Below, one piece after another: positions 1 through 13,300 of a DNA stretch of 64,000 nt. Made by a program: the position numbers and the translations under genes. This DNA is from Halichoerus grypus. Lineage: Eukaryota > Chordata > Mammalia > Carnivora > Phocidae. Numbering within the stretch: the stretch's first letter is position 1; every line of letters starts with the position of its first letter. The notes below the pieces were generated by a model. That model saw nothing but the letters and a program-made list of their open reading frames with translations, was not told where the DNA came from and searched no databases. The DNA is taken from assembly GCF_964656455.1 (NCBI RefSeq), contig NC_135712.1:67089239-67153238 (forward strand), in the 5' to 3' direction.

Positions 1-1176
1 GTTAGCCGGGGGCACGCCGTGGCCAGGACAGTGTGCTCCGCGTCCCGCCCGGCTGCAGGAAGCTGCCCCCAGCTTGTGTGGCTCTAAGGATGCCGACTCG
101 CTGAGCGAGGACCCAGTCGGTGGGCTGGAGGGAGATGCCTGAGGTTCCGTTCTCTCTGTGTCTCCATCTTCTTTCCTGGGGTCTGGCTCCTGATTCACCG
201 GTCAGGATACAGGCAGCCCGCTTTATGTTTTAGTAGTACCGGGCCCTGTAGAGGAATTGAAAGCTCCATTCACCTCTTGTGGACAGCTCCTACGTTTTGC
301 AGCTCGGGAAACCACGGCCCCCACCAGAGGTCACAGGCTGGCTGATGGCAGAGCCGGATCTAGAAGCCGTCAGTCCCTCCAGCTGGCAGCTGGACCTTTC
401 TCCAGGGAGGGTGTGGTTCCATAGGCTGTGATTTGAGGAAGGCACGGCTCCCCTCCCTGAGCCTCCAGCACCTTGGTTCTTCTCTTCCTTCTTGCTCTCG
501 CCCCCCACCTTTCATCCCTGGGTCTGATTCCCTGGAGTGGGGGTGGCCAGCCTCTTGGATGACCGTGACTGCACATGAAGATCTAGTAAACACGGCGGCA
601 CGCATGGTAGCGGCCACCATGCTGCTTGCCGGCCAGCCCACAACACTTAGAAATACACGTGTGTGTGTCTTTGTCTCTCTGGCCTGGGGGTGGCGAGGGG
701 TGTGTGTACAGGCCTCTGGAATCTTTCCCCCACATTCTCGGTAGAAGAGGGCTAAGGGGGGGTGGGGCGGGACAGGATGTAGCAGGTCTGGGTGAGTCAA
801 CAGCTGAGGGAGGCAGGGCTCCAGCCTCCCGAGCACACAGACCGGCTGGACAGTCCGCTCTTGCAGGACAGTCAGGGAAGTGGCAGGTGAGGGCCTTTGC
901 ACAGCAGTCCACTCTCTGATCCATGCTGGTTTTCTCCCTCCCTCTGCATCCCAACAAAGCCTCTCATTTCCCTGATTGCTGCCTTTGTCTTCCTGCCTTT
1001 TTCCGCCAGAGCCTCACTCACTGGCTGGGGAAGGGAGGCAGAGAGGAAGGTAGCCAGTAAATCAATTAATTGTGCTTAATCTATCAACCCAGATCCTTTT
1101 AAGGTCCCGAGCTTGGGTAATTTCTCTTCCCTTCTTGAACTCGTTAAGACTTTTATTGTCTGTACTGAATGATTAG

Positions 1177-1219
1177 CATGTGCATGTGCATGCACACACA
1201 CACACATACACACACACGT
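1177..1219. repeat. (CA)n/(TG)n microsatellite
   Basis: A short alternating purine-pyrimidine tract: a TGCATG-type start runs into CA repeats interrupted once by 'at'. It lies in the upstream intron and is probably length-variable. Confidence 0.9.
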
Positions 1220-3380
1220 ACTCTGACAAACGGGAGGAAGGGGAGCCAGTCAGAGAAAGTACTATTAGGAATTGTCACCTGGCAGGACTCCTGGAGCTCA
1301 GGAGACAGAGCCCAGAGAGCCGAAAGTATAGAGCCTTACCCCAGGAGCGACAAGACACCATCATTCACTCCCTCACTCGCTCAGGCTACGTAGAGTACCT
1401 GCTACGTGCCAGTTGCAGAGTCAGCTGTGAGCCAAACAAAGGCCTTCCCGGAGCAGACATTTCGGACGGGGGTGATAGTGGACACGGTCGGATGTGGAGC
1501 CTCACGGCCATGGCCAGAAAGACCGCGGGGAAGGGCGTGCAGGACTGTGGAAGGTGCGTGGCTGAGGCTCTGGGGTCTGGGCCAGAGGTGCTCAGATAGG
1601 CCGGGACGCTGCCTCCCCACAGACCCCTCTGAGCATACATGCATTAGCATTCGTGCACAGCTGTGTGTGAGTGTCGGGAGCAGGGGCGAGGTGGCAATCC
1701 TTGCAGAGTGTCGGAACCCAAGGAGGGAAGCGGGTTGCACCAAGTCTGCAACAAGGAATCCTGTGGCAGAGACAGCTGTGACTGGCTTAACTGGAGCGGG
1801 GGCCGCAGGCTGGGCCAGACCTGCAGCTCGGGGTCCATGCTGAGGAGTAGGTAGGGGCAACCTCTGTGCCCTCCGGGCTCCACTCAGCCCAGTCAGCTGC
1901 GTTGGAGAGTTAGCCCCTACGCCTGTCCTGAGCTCACCAGGGACCTACGGTTGTAGCAGCGAGACTTTTCCTTGGAGCAGATTCTGCCAGATCAAGGCAG
2001 GGACTGGGGTTGGAGTGATTCTGAGCCCTGTCCCACCTCTCTCTGCTTTGTGGAAGTCACAGGAAGCAGCTACCAGCTGCCAGGCTCGATGGAAGAGAGC
2101 CAGCATGGGGTGGCGCTTCTCCCCTCCGTTGACTGCCTGGTGAAGTCTGAGCGGCCCCCTCAGGTGTGGCAGTGGAAGCAGGCTGGTTGGGTGCCCCTGC
2201 TGGGTGTGGGATGGGGCTGAGGGAGGCCTGAGCTGCTCAAGATCGCTTCCTGCCCCGGCCGCTGTTTCTTGTTGCAGTTGGATGAACAGCAGGTGGTCAC
2301 CCAGGAACAGTTGAGCCCGGCAGAACAAAGCTGGACAGGGCAAGTGCCAAGTGAACGCTTGTAAACACCCCGAGTGGAGTCCTCTCTCCTGGGGGATGAG
2401 CTCAGGTAGGGAAAGGGCACTTTAGATGCAGTCGTTTGCAAACAAACCTACCACCCGTAGGCCTGGCTTCACCACGGAGCCCCTGCGGGAAGGGCAGGCC
2501 CAGGCTGTTAAAGCTCTTGTCAGTGGAGGTGTGTATGGCATCCCCACAGGGCTTTAGGGGACCCTTTCCCAACTCCCGGATTCCGTGGGCGGCCCTTCCC
2601 GGGGCTTTCTGCTGTATCCTCTCCGTCCTTCTGCATCTCCTCCCAGCCCCTGCTGATCCCTTCTCTCTGGATTCCCTGTCTCTAAGTGTCCTCGCCACAT
2701 TGCCATGTGATTAGCCTTTCCTTTTGGAATTCATCATGCATTTCGTTTGAGTCCCTGCTGTTTGCCAGGCCCGGGGCTGGAAGCTGCGGTGGCTGCAGTG
2801 GTGGCTGCCCCAGGTAGGACTAGATAGGGTTGGGGTGGGGGCAGGAGGGCGGCCCCCTCTCTGACCCACACACATCTCTCCAGTCAGACAGGCTTCTTGA
2901 ATTGCAAAGTGCGTAGTCACACTTGAAATGAGGTGCCACAGTGTTGCTTGTCCAGTGATGAGTGTTGCTTTTAGAATGGAGCTGACTGGTTTGATTTGTA
3001 CTGGGGCTGGTGCACAGCTGTGTGAAGCCGATGGCTGTAGAAGGTGCTGAGGTGTGTGCACAGGTGGAGGATGAAGGGGCTTCCCTCAAGTGGCTGTCAT
3101 TCCTGGCAGAGCAGAGTTTCTCATGCAGTGTAGTCAGAGGGGACCGGTGGGGACCGGTGGCTGACGTAACCTCACTGAGCCCACGCGGATGTGGGGCAAG
3201 GGCCCTGCGTGGGTGGGGTAGCCGGCCGCCTCTGTCTGGCCATTGGGCAGACTTGGCTGACTATGGTGAGGTTATGGGGAAAGCCATGAGACAGATGAGG
3301 TCGCTGAGCGGCTGGTGGAGGCCACAGGGGAAGCCAAACCTTGGAGAGGTTGGGGAGAGGAGGAAGAGCCCGAACAGGAC

Positions 3381-3552
3381 AGTGGCCTGCATCTGGATCA
3401 CCTGGAAGTCTCCTTAAAACACAGTTGCTCAAGTCCCCACAGAGTTTTGATTCAGTGGGTTTGGGATGAGGCTGAGAACTTGCATTTCTAACAGGTTCCT
3501 GGGTGGTGCTGATGCTGCTGGTCCAGGGACCCCATTTTGAGATCCATTGATC
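3381..3552. mobile_element. MER5-like hAT-Charlie DNA transposon fossil
   Basis: The stretch contains the pieces typical of MER5A/B: 'ggatcacctgga' near the left end, 'gattcagtgggt' in the middle, then 'gagaacttgcatttctaaca' and 'gatgctgctggtcc'. It is about 170 bp, close to the usual MER5A length. No coding capacity is expected. The family name is from memory of the consensus. Confidence 0.75.
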
Positions 3553-4283
3553 TAACAGGAAGGAAACCAAGTTAGGTGAAATCAGGCATGAGCACTTTGT
3601 GAGCCGTCAATGGCACTGGACTGACGTTTCTTATTAGGAGAACTGCAAGCGTGTACATATTGCAGATGCTGCACTTCGCGGAAGCTTTCTCCTTTCTCCG
3701 TGTGGCTTTTGTCAATACCTGGTCCGATTTCATAACTTCGTCAGCATTGTAGAACGTCTTCCTCTTATCCGGGTCAGATGGTATCTAGCAGGTGGCACAT
3801 GGCACACATTTGAGCTTTAAAAACAAAAACTGGCTTGGGCCCGAGGCAGAGAGTCTGAAGTAATGATCTGGGTAGGGCCAGGTTAATCCCTATTTTTTTA
3901 AACTTCCCCAGATGATTCTGATGAGCGGCCAAGATGGGGAGCCACAGATGTATGCTGTAGTTTGTTTTCCTTCTTAGAATGGGCTGTCCACCCACTGTGC
4001 TTCTGGGCACTTGCTTTGTCTAGAGCTGTCCGCGCTGCCCCCCACGTGTGGTGATATACCCTCCTCGTCTGCTTGTTTCTGTCTTTCTCGCTCAGCCCAT
4101 CTCCTGTTGGCTACTGTCCTTCCTTCAGGTCTCTGAATGTGCGTCTGCAGTCAGGGTCAGGCCCTTACCTGCTATTGAGAATTCCCAGGTACCAGGCTTT
4201 TCATAGGCCACAGCAGATTCTACCGTCAACACCTTTGTGAGGACCTCCGGTAACAAATGGTTCCTGACATTTGTGTCTTTCAG

Positions 4284-4367
4284 TGATGCCGAGAGTAGAA
4301 AATTGTGCAAGAAGATGAAAGTTGACCTAAGCCCAAAGGACAAAAAGGTTGAATTATTCCATTACCA
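4284..4367 (+). CDS. PDIA5: PDIA5 coding exon W1 (residues 87-113, end of N-terminal domain)
   Basis: 84 nt. The first base (T) completes a Gly codon begun on an exon left of the window. There follow 27 codons, [10 protein letters not shown] onward to LFHY, and then two bases (CA) of a Gln codon. Acceptor tttcag and donor gtaagt are both strong. The encoded part belongs to the non-catalytic N-terminal domain, which in human PDIR is a thioredoxin-like fold without an active CXXC. If the gene has 17 exons as in human, this is exon 4. Confidence 0.96.
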
Positions 4368-7300
4368 GTAAGTACATGTGGGCATTTCCAATTTCCAAGT
4401 AAGTGCTGAAAGCTTTCATTGGTATTCTCAGGGAATGGTGGTTTTTAGTTAGGTTAATTTTATTTCAGAATGATTTTTTCTTTCTGTGTTTACAGTTCTT
4501 TTTTTTAATCTTGAACCATGTTCAATAGCTGAATGTTATTAAGATGCTGCAGGAAACCAAAGGTATGTATCTTCACAACCATTCTTAAAGTTAACACCTT
4601 TTTCTCTTCGTTTGACAGGGATGGTGCATTTCATACTGAATATAACCGAGCTGTGACATTTAAGGTAAATTTACCTCCCTCATTCTCAGCAGAGGTAGCG
4701 TCTGAACAGATGCCAAAAGCCTGGCAGGTTCCCTCTGAGAGAAGGAAGGGCAGATTGCACAGATAGCTCTTCCAAATGACCTGAGGGATTCTTATCTCTA
4801 GAGCACATGTCAGCAGAATATCTGGAGAAGTTTGTAACTGTTAACACAATGGGGATGACCAGCCTCGTAGATAAGTGTATGAATCTCTCAGCTGTCATCC
4901 GGGGAGGCACATGACGGTATGCCTCTCCGCTCCAGAGGCCTGGGTCTCTAGTGTCCATGCTAGCTCTCCAAAGGCTGGGGGGGACTTGCTGTGGCCGGGT
5001 GAGCACAGGCGGGCAGGACACAGGCAGGTAGGCATGTGTCGGCAGATGCAGCTCGTTTCAGATGACATGCCGATGTCACTGAGTTCCTCCCTGCTACAGA
5101 TCCAATTTAGAAGTAGATGGAGAGAAGCATCAGTGAAAATAGGTGTGGAGGCCCTGTGACCCGCGGGTGCTGTTATCACAAAGCAGCTGCCCCCGCCCCG
5201 AGTCCTTCTGTGGCCCTTGGATTCTCTTCCTCCAGTGTACCCATTCTCTCCGTCATCCAGTCTCCTCCTGTGTCTGGTCCAGGTGGCTTTCCCCTGCCCC
5301 AGCTGGGGCCATGTATTTCTTCTCTTCCCAACATAGATGGAACTTACTTTTTCAGACTCTCCTGCTTAGCTGACTGGCTTGGACCCCACGCTTCTCTCTC
5401 TCTCTCTGTCTCTCTCCATCTCCTTCCATTTTTTCCTGTCTATCCATCTGTCTGTGCAGCCATAGGGCCCCTCTCCTCTGCTGTTCTTCTCAGCTCCCCG
5501 GTCATTTCCTGTTTATCTACCAACACTCGTTCTTTTTGAAGTCACTACAGCTTTTACCTTATACAGACCCGGCCTGATTACTCATCTTAACACCCACTTA
5601 GACACTTAGAGAAAGTTCTACAAACTAGGGTTGCTTAAGCCTCTTATTCTGTGTTAAGACGTCAGCTGAAGCCCTGGGAGAGATCATGCGCTCCCCGGGA
5701 AGAGGTGTGGCTGGGCGGGGGCAGGGAGGGGAAGTGCTGTGCAGGGATGGAAGCGGGGGCTGGGGGCTTTTTGTTTTAGTTTTGGAGGCTGTGTTCAGTT
5801 TACATTTAGTGGCTCCCTCTGAGTCGTCCTGGGATCATGGAGCAGGAAATTGTAGCTGCTCAGAAAGAACTGTAGTAGCTGGGAAGGAGCAAGGAGCTGG
5901 AGTAATGTGAGCTTGGCTAGGTAGGGGAGGCTGAGTCCTGGCCTTTGTCCACCCCCTTACCAGGACCAGGTGTGCGGCATCTGCTCACTCCTCATCCTTC
6001 CTGTGATTTGCAGCTGGAGAAGAGGGCTAAGTGTTGGACAGGGTCAGAGTCTTTAGTGGAGAGAGAGCATCCTTAGTCCCAGGGTCCCCAAAGCCCCCAG
6101 GGCCATCAGGGACTGGGGTAGAGTCCCTGGAGTTCTCCAGAGCAAGAGTAAGTGGCATAGTGTCTCCCATGACTGCCTGATGGCTTCTGCTCTTCATTCA
6201 GCAGGAGCGGCCAAGACCAAAGCCCTCCTTGGTCACAGGTTGGTTTTCCTCTCAGGGATCCTCTTGGGCCTCGATCTCCAGAGAGACAGAGGAGTCCCTG
6301 GCAGGGTTGGGTGCATGGTTGCAGGCTCATGCTCTGGCTGTCGTTGCTGTCATGCTGGATGGTTTGGCAGGGACCTGGTCACAGGCACTGCACTGTGGCC
6401 CCTACAGAAGCCAGAGGCCAGACAAGTGAGGGGAAAGAGGGGACCTTCCTGTATAAGTGGCCTTTTGCTGGTCAGCAGTCTGTCCAGCAAAATCCTTACT
6501 ATGTGTAAGTGGTGAGGACCGGAGGTGCCTGGAAGCCAAAACTCGGATGAGCCTCTGATGACCTTCTCCCAAGGCCATGTAGCTGTGAGGGTGGTTTCCC
6601 AGCCACCAAGATGTCCTGAGAACCAAGGTGTGAGTTGTGGGGCCATTTCCCCGGGATTCAGAGCGCCCAGAGCAGGAGGGCTGAGGGAGTGAGACCTTCC
6701 AGGTGCTGCTCCCTGCAGACTTTTCCACCTAAGACCTTGTCGGGCAGACTGACTTGGAGAGAACCTATGGATGGGATTATGCACCTTCAGTTAAACAAGA
6801 ATAATCACCTGAAAAGCAAGTATGATTGTTTCAGTACATCAGCAGAGGTGACTCCTTTTCTTTTGGCATCCACATGTCTTTTCTCCCTGATGCTGAGGCG
6901 GGGCTGGGGCTGGGGCTAGCGATGGGAGAACAGGAGACAGTGCTCACCCTTTAACTCAGCTCCTGCTGATGTGCGGACAGGAGCCCCCTGAGAGCAGTAG
7001 TTCCTAACCTATTTCGGGTTCCTAATCCCACTGAGAATCTACTGAAAGGCTTAGATCTTCTCCCTAGAAACAGTATGTTTGCATAAAGTAAATGTAAAAT
7101 GTGGCCATGTGAGTAAATGTAAATGCTTACTAAAGTAACGTATAAAGTAAGTGCTTTCACGGGGGTCTGAGGTCTCACAGGCTCCTGAAGGCTGCCATGC
7201 ACCCTGCATTGAGAACTGCTGCCCCAGGTGTTTCTGAAACAGGTGGGCACTTAGAAGCATCTTTCTCACATGGCCCAGGCCGGGCAGGTGCCTCTGCAGC

Positions 7301-10300
7301 TGTGGGTGAGCATGGGTTTCAGGAGGCCCTGCCACTTCCATTTCGGCTTATATTGTTGCAGCAAAGCTTTGACAAGGACAGAGGAGAGGCAGATCTGCCT
7401 TTGCCATGGTGGAAGTGGCCCCTCTTCTCTTGCCAGGAGGCATTTCACAGCTCCATTTGGATGACCAGGGAGCATTACCTGGATGAAATTCTATGAAATC
7501 TTAGCTGGCTCCCATTCTTCCATGGTAGCTCTTTCCAAATGGGGTGTCCAGAATGAGTAGGCCTCACTGAGGTCCTGTGTGTGTGACCAGTGGATGGGCT
7601 GAATGCACAGCCTAGCTAAGAGGGTGTTTCCTTTTCTCACCTCAGCCCACCTCCCTCCCACCACAGTTGTGGACACAGCCAGCTTGTCATCTGCTTGTTG
7701 GAGCTTGATCGAAGTGGACAGAAGTCACAAAATCTTGCATCAACTCTGTGTGTTGACATGGAGGCCAGCAGCTCCCCTCCAGAGTCAGAGGGATGGAGGT
7801 TGGCTGGTTTCTGGTACTCATTCCTGACTCTCACAGACTTTGAGCACCTTTTCCCAGAGTGGCTCTCTGAGGGAAGGGAATGCCACTCCTGTCCCGGACC
7901 GGTGGAGTGTGGCAGGGATAGAGGGCAGTGGAGGGACATGACCCCAGTTTCCTGCCCCACATGTGTCTTCCACAGAGGAGGTGAGATTTGAGGCAGTTGT
8001 CCACACAACAAAGGCTACTGAAGCCCTTTAACCTGGAGGTCTTTGTCAGATCTTCATCCTGAGCATCTAGAAGGGGGGCTCTTCAGGGAGAGAAGTACAG
8101 CAACCAGGCAGCCACAGAGATGAGCACCCTGCCTGAGCCCGAAAGAGGATGCAGGATTTAACACACTCCCAAACCAGTTTAGATCACACAGTACTGAGCA
8201 GGTGACAAGTAGGTGTGCTTACCTGCTTGTGCAGTTGACAGTTTTTGTGCATGAATGTGGAGTCCTTGGACAGGACTGGAGAGCTTTATTCAAATTGATC
8301 AGAGAGCTTCCTGAAGGAGATGAGACCTAGCCGAAGCATGAGTGTGTCTCTGGTTTAAATAAGCCAATGAATTGTCTCAAATCTCTTCTCTGTCCATGAA
8401 GAAGCACAGAGGTATGGATCAGCTGACCAGAGTCCGGTGTCACGTGGCTAAAAAATTTTGGTGGAGGTGGTGGGGGTGCATTTTTAGGGCCCTCAGCAGT
8501 GATGTCAGTGGGCAATGGAATTGCACCTCCCCCCGCCCTTGCGGTCGGCCACATGCAGACTCTTTCCACAGGCGCGTGGGTCTCCGGGCAGGGAGATGGG
8601 GCAGGTTCCTGATTTCCCCACCTCCCTCTTTGCTGGCTAAAACGAGTTTTCCCTTCTCTGTTCCTTTCCTCAGTCCGTAGTGGCCTTTCTGAAGGATCCA
8701 AAAGGGCCCCCACTGTGGGAGGAAGATCCTGGAGCCAAAGATGTTGTCCACATTGACAGTGAAAAGGTAATTTATTCCCCATCAATTCTGGTAGACACTG
8801 GAAGCCTCCCACAACCAGGTGCTCCCTAGGGGAGATGTCCAAGGAAATGAGAAAGGGGAGTCTTCGGGGACGAGTTGTGCTTTCCTCCAAGGGAGCTGGG
8901 CTGCCAGGCCCCTAATATTTGTTCTTGTCAGCTCCACGATGGAACCCACAGGAGATCACAGGCTGGCTGCCTGAGAGCTTCTTCCCTTCTTCACCGCCTT
9001 ATTTAATGTATTTTAATGGGTTTAGATTTTCCTTATAGGAATATCCATTTAAACGTCCTTTCCTTATGTAACTCAGTCGTTGCTGGGATTGGCTGTGTGT
9101 TTTTAAAAGTGGGTTTTGTTTTTTGTTTTCTTTAAGAATAATCTCAGAGGTTTGGGTTGGATTTCCAGAGACTTGGGTCGGGTCTCTACAATTCTAAGTA
9201 ATGTAAATTTGAACAAATTATTTATTCTCTTAAGCTTTCAATTCTGGATTTGGCTAGGATGGAGTTTGGGATAGAACGGTGGTTGAATCATAGTCTCCAT
9301 ACAGTCCTGACCCTCCTTCTTTCTAAGCCTGCCCCGCCTGACCTGAGTATGCATCTTTATCCATGGGTACTTTACTTGCTTGACCGTGGCTGCACATAGG
9401 ATGGGCAAGAACTTCTTTGTTCTATTCCCCATGGTCTGTGAGGCAAGCCGTGCTGTATTGTAGGTGGAAGGAGAACGTCCTTTTTTTTTTTAATATGAAA
9501 TACTCTTGACATACAGTGGTATTTTAGTTTCAGATATATAATAGTGATTTGACAGTTCTGTATATTCCATAGTGCTCACCATGATAAGAGTGGTTGCCAT
9601 CTGTCATGATCAAAGTTATTACAGTATTATTGACTGTATTCCCTATGCTGTACTTTGATTCCTGTGACTTATTTATTTTATAACTGGAAGTTTATACCTC
9701 TTAATCCCTTTCACCTAGTTCATCACCCCCTACCCCCTTTCCCTCTGGCAACCACCAGTTTATTCTCTGAATTTATCAGTCTGTTTCTGTTTGGTTGGTT
9801 TTGCTCATTTGTTTTGTTTTTTTAGATATATAAGTGAAATCATAAAATATAAGTGAAATCACATGGTATTTGTCTTTCTCTGACTGACTTATTTCAGTTA
9901 GCATTATACCCTCTAGTTCCATCCATGTTGCTGCAAATGGTAAGATCTCTTTTTTAGGGCTAAGTAATATTCCATTGTGTATATATACCTCATCTTCTTT
10001 ATCCATTCATCTATGGATGGACACTTGGGTTGCTTCCATGTCTTGGCTATTGTAAATAATGCTGCAATAAACATAGGGGTGCATTTATCTTTTCAAGTTA
10101 GTGTTTTCATATCCTTTGGGTAAATACCCAGTAGTGGAATTACTGGATCATATGGAATTTCCATTTTTAATTTTTGGATAAACCTCCCTACTCTTTCCAT
10201 AGCGGCTGCACCAATTTATATTCCCACCAGCAGTGCACAAGGGTTCCTTTTTCTCTACATCCTCACCAATGCTTGTCATTTGTTTTTGTGATATGAGCTG

Positions 10301-13300
10301 GAGAATGTTTGTTCTTATCTTGATAATGTAAAATGTACTTTTTATCTTCTTCTGCCTTTCCTTCCCTTTTCATTTAAAATCATTGACCCTTAATGCTTGT
10401 TAGCCCAAAAGAAAAGGATGCCATTTATACTTTCTGGAGAAGGGATCGTCTGTGATCATTGTGGGCTAACCCAGTAGGTCTGTGGCGATTTGAATTAAGG
10501 GGCTGGGCATCAACATTTCTCTGGGATAGACCGTGCCAGTATTGTCAGAAGAGAAAAAGCAGGGGCACCTGGGGGGCTCAGTTGGTTAAGTGTCCAACTC
10601 TTGATCTCAGCTCAGGTCTTGATTTCAGGGTCTTGAGTTCAGGCCCCACAGGGGGCTCTATGCTTTTTTTTTTTTTTTTTTTTAAAGATGAAGAGCATGT
10701 TGGGGGCAAGGGAAGATGGACAAGTGTCAGGAGCTAGTGACATCTGGGTTTGTAGTTATGAAAATACAAGCAGCCTAAACTCACTGTTGCTCCTGGGTAG
10801 ATTTTGTGATAATGCACATTTCTAGCCTTTCTGGAAAGTGAGTGCCTGCTACCTCCCTCCCCTAAGATGTTCATGTCCTAAAACTCCAAAGATCATTCTT
10901 CTATAACTAGAAATATCAAGCAGAAAAATTTTTTTCACACCTGTGGGCAGTACTCTTATTACACTTTGTGCTGTCTTCTCTCCCGTAGAAGTCTAAGGTA
11001 TAGCTGCCCTTCTGCTGATCAAGTCCCTACGTAAGATAACTAAAAGTTCCAAATTCAAGTTTGAATTGCCGATTCGTATTTGTGAGCTTAGAATTCCACA
11101 CTGTTGAAGGCAGTTAAGCATCTTTGAATGTAATATTTGTTTCTACCTAGGGTATGAAACCAAATTGTTAGAGGCTCAGAAAAAATCTTTTCATCTCAGA
11201 TCTTTACCAGGTTTTATCTCCAGGGATTTCAGAAGATCATTTTCAGAGCATTTGCATTTTCTACCCGTTGTCAGGGTCAAAGATCTTAGTAATTCTTCCT
11301 TACAATGAGTAGAATTAGATAATTCTAGTTACTTAAACAAGAGTGAACATTTTCAGAATTTATTATAAAATGTTTTGAATTCCTACAAAATATTTGTAAT
11401 ATTTTTTATCTAACTGAAAAATTACAAGTAATACATATGCATTGTTGAAAATTTGGAAAATACAGCTTAAGCATAAAAGAAAAAAAAGTTACCCTATCCC
11501 TTCCCCTTGAGAGAAACCCACTGCTGGTATTTTCTCTAGCCTTCCAGGCTTTCGACATAGTGCATACATAAATATTTTTACTCACAAAAGTGTCGTTGCA
11601 TTTTATATGCTGCTTTGTAACTTGCTCCCCCCCCCACTTAATGTAACATGCATATCTTATTGTGACGTTAAATATGCCTCTTCATCGTTTTTAATGATGC
11701 ACTAGTATTCCATTGTGCGGGATGAACCCTCATCTATTTACCTAATGCCTTGTTGCTGCCAGAAAGCTGCATTTTGTAATCTCCTTTTATTTTCTTTATT
11801 ATTCAAAAGAGAAAAACCTCTAATTTTCTTCTATGGAAACCAGTTAGAGAAGCAAATTATTTTAATCAAAACATGCTCTGTCATTGTGCTTCTCTGCAGT
11901 CCTTGATAGATCTGCTTTTTCCGGAACATCGTTGACTCTCGTTGGAAGAAGGGTCTCCAACCCTGCCTTACACTGAAGTCTCTCCATTAGCACTGTTGTG
12001 ACCATTTGTCTTTTTACATTTATTGTATTTATTTAAGAAATACTTATGTATTGCCTAATAATGTGCCAGGTGCTATTCTAAGGGTTTTACAAATACAAAT
12101 GATCTGTTTAGCTTGTAACCTCCGGGGGCTTGGGGGCTCGCCTCATCTGTATGCTTCTGTGCACACAGTGGACTCCTGGGCACATGGACGGTGGCAGCAG
12201 GGCTGGGGAAAGAGATGAGCGGGTGTGGGTTAACCCTGTGTTACCGTAACGAGCAGCTAGATCCCCATCTGGCCAAGTTGGGCTATAAGAAAACAACCTC
12301 CCCCCCAAAAAAACAAAGCCACTACATAAATCACATGAAGGGGCAGCCTCATTGAGCCACATGGGACACGAATAGCTCCTTGCAGTCTTTGAATTGTTCA
12401 GGCAGAGCTGAAGGTAAAGCTGGTAGCCTGGTGCTGACTACTTCATCACACTAAGTGGCCTTGGGAGGGGCCTCAGGTTCCCCGTCTGTAATATGCGGGG
12501 ATGGTACAGATGGTCTCCATCGTCCAGCTCCTGATGGGCGGTAACTCTGACTGCATGCCCCACATCTCAGGTCAGACCTCGGGACTTCTGAATCCCCCCC
12601 CACCCCCGACGCTCCTCCGGCCGAGGCTGTGGGCCCCTGAGCAGGTGTTGCCTCCCTGTCATGTTCTTGTGTATGTGACCTGCCATGTTCTCTGTTTGTG
12701 CCTCAGGACTTCAGACGGCTCCTGAAGAAGGAAGAGAAGCCGCTCCTGATGATGTTCTATGCTCCCTGTGAGTGACCTTTTTCCTTTGGGCTAGAGTTAG
12801 TTGTTTAGACTCTTGCAGGGGCAGCTGGGGGGTGGGAGGCAGGGGACTGGGAGCTTGCCCCAGCTCTCTGAAAGTGTGAAGGGTGTCCCTCACCCCACTC
12901 TCTCTCTCTGTGCCTCTTTGCCTTTTCACCTGGCTCCTCTCTTCCTGCTGTCCGCATCAATTTTTCTCTCACTAGAATCCGCATCCTTCTGCCCTCTTTA
13001 CCCTGAGCTCTACCCAGCGACAGTACGGCTCTCCTCTCCACATCCGCCCGCCATCTCGCCATGTCCCATTCCCCGCCCTCTGCCTCCTGGGGGCCTGAAG
13101 CCCTTTTCCCCCCAGCTGCGGGCCTGGGGGAGCCAGGCGCCCCCAGAGCCGTGCTCCCTCTCAGCGTCCTCTCTCAGGTGCTGGGGCCGCTCACCATCCA
13201 GAGCCTGGCTGGCCTCCCGGGGCAGCTGTTCGCCCAGCCCTGGCTCCTGCACATCTCTGCCGGGGCCACCTGCGAGGTGTGGGGGGATCTGGACCAGGGA

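Larger units (their letters stand above)
1..4283 (+). other. PDIA5: Upstream PDIA5 intron (right part)
   Basis: I found no exon here encoding the missing N-terminal residues 1-86, so this is read as the right part of the intron before the first visible exon. It ends in a normal acceptor (tttcag at 4278-4283). It contains a CA-type microsatellite (1177-1219) and a MER5-like fossil (about 3381-3552). The first 100 bases are GC-rich, but I see no first exon there. Open frames in this stretch are short and have no recognisable protein content. Confidence 0.7.
4665..8673 (+). other. PDIA5: PDIA5 intron between W2 and W3
   Basis: About 4.0 kb, with no coding signal. It holds a CT-rich microsatellite (5391-5423), a G-run cluster (6900-6926) and a terminal-inverted-repeat fossil (6994-7222). 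The rest looks like unique intronic DNA. It ends in a pyrimidine-rich tract and tcag acceptor at 8673. Confidence 0.85.
8767..12706 (+). other. PDIA5: PDIA5 intron between W3 and W4
   Basis: About 3.9 kb. It contains a reverse-oriented LINE-1 3' end (about 9481-10290), a Can-SINE fused to a T-tract (10562-10690) and an old LINE-like tail (about 11390-11765). No additional exon is seen. It ends with a gcctcag acceptor. Confidence 0.85.

Noticed and set aside
1..4283. Missing PDIA5 N-terminal exons (signal peptide, residues 1-86)
   Set aside because: I searched for codons of the conserved segment before residue 87 (ICWVDCG and the preceding part) and found no match; these exons are left of the window.
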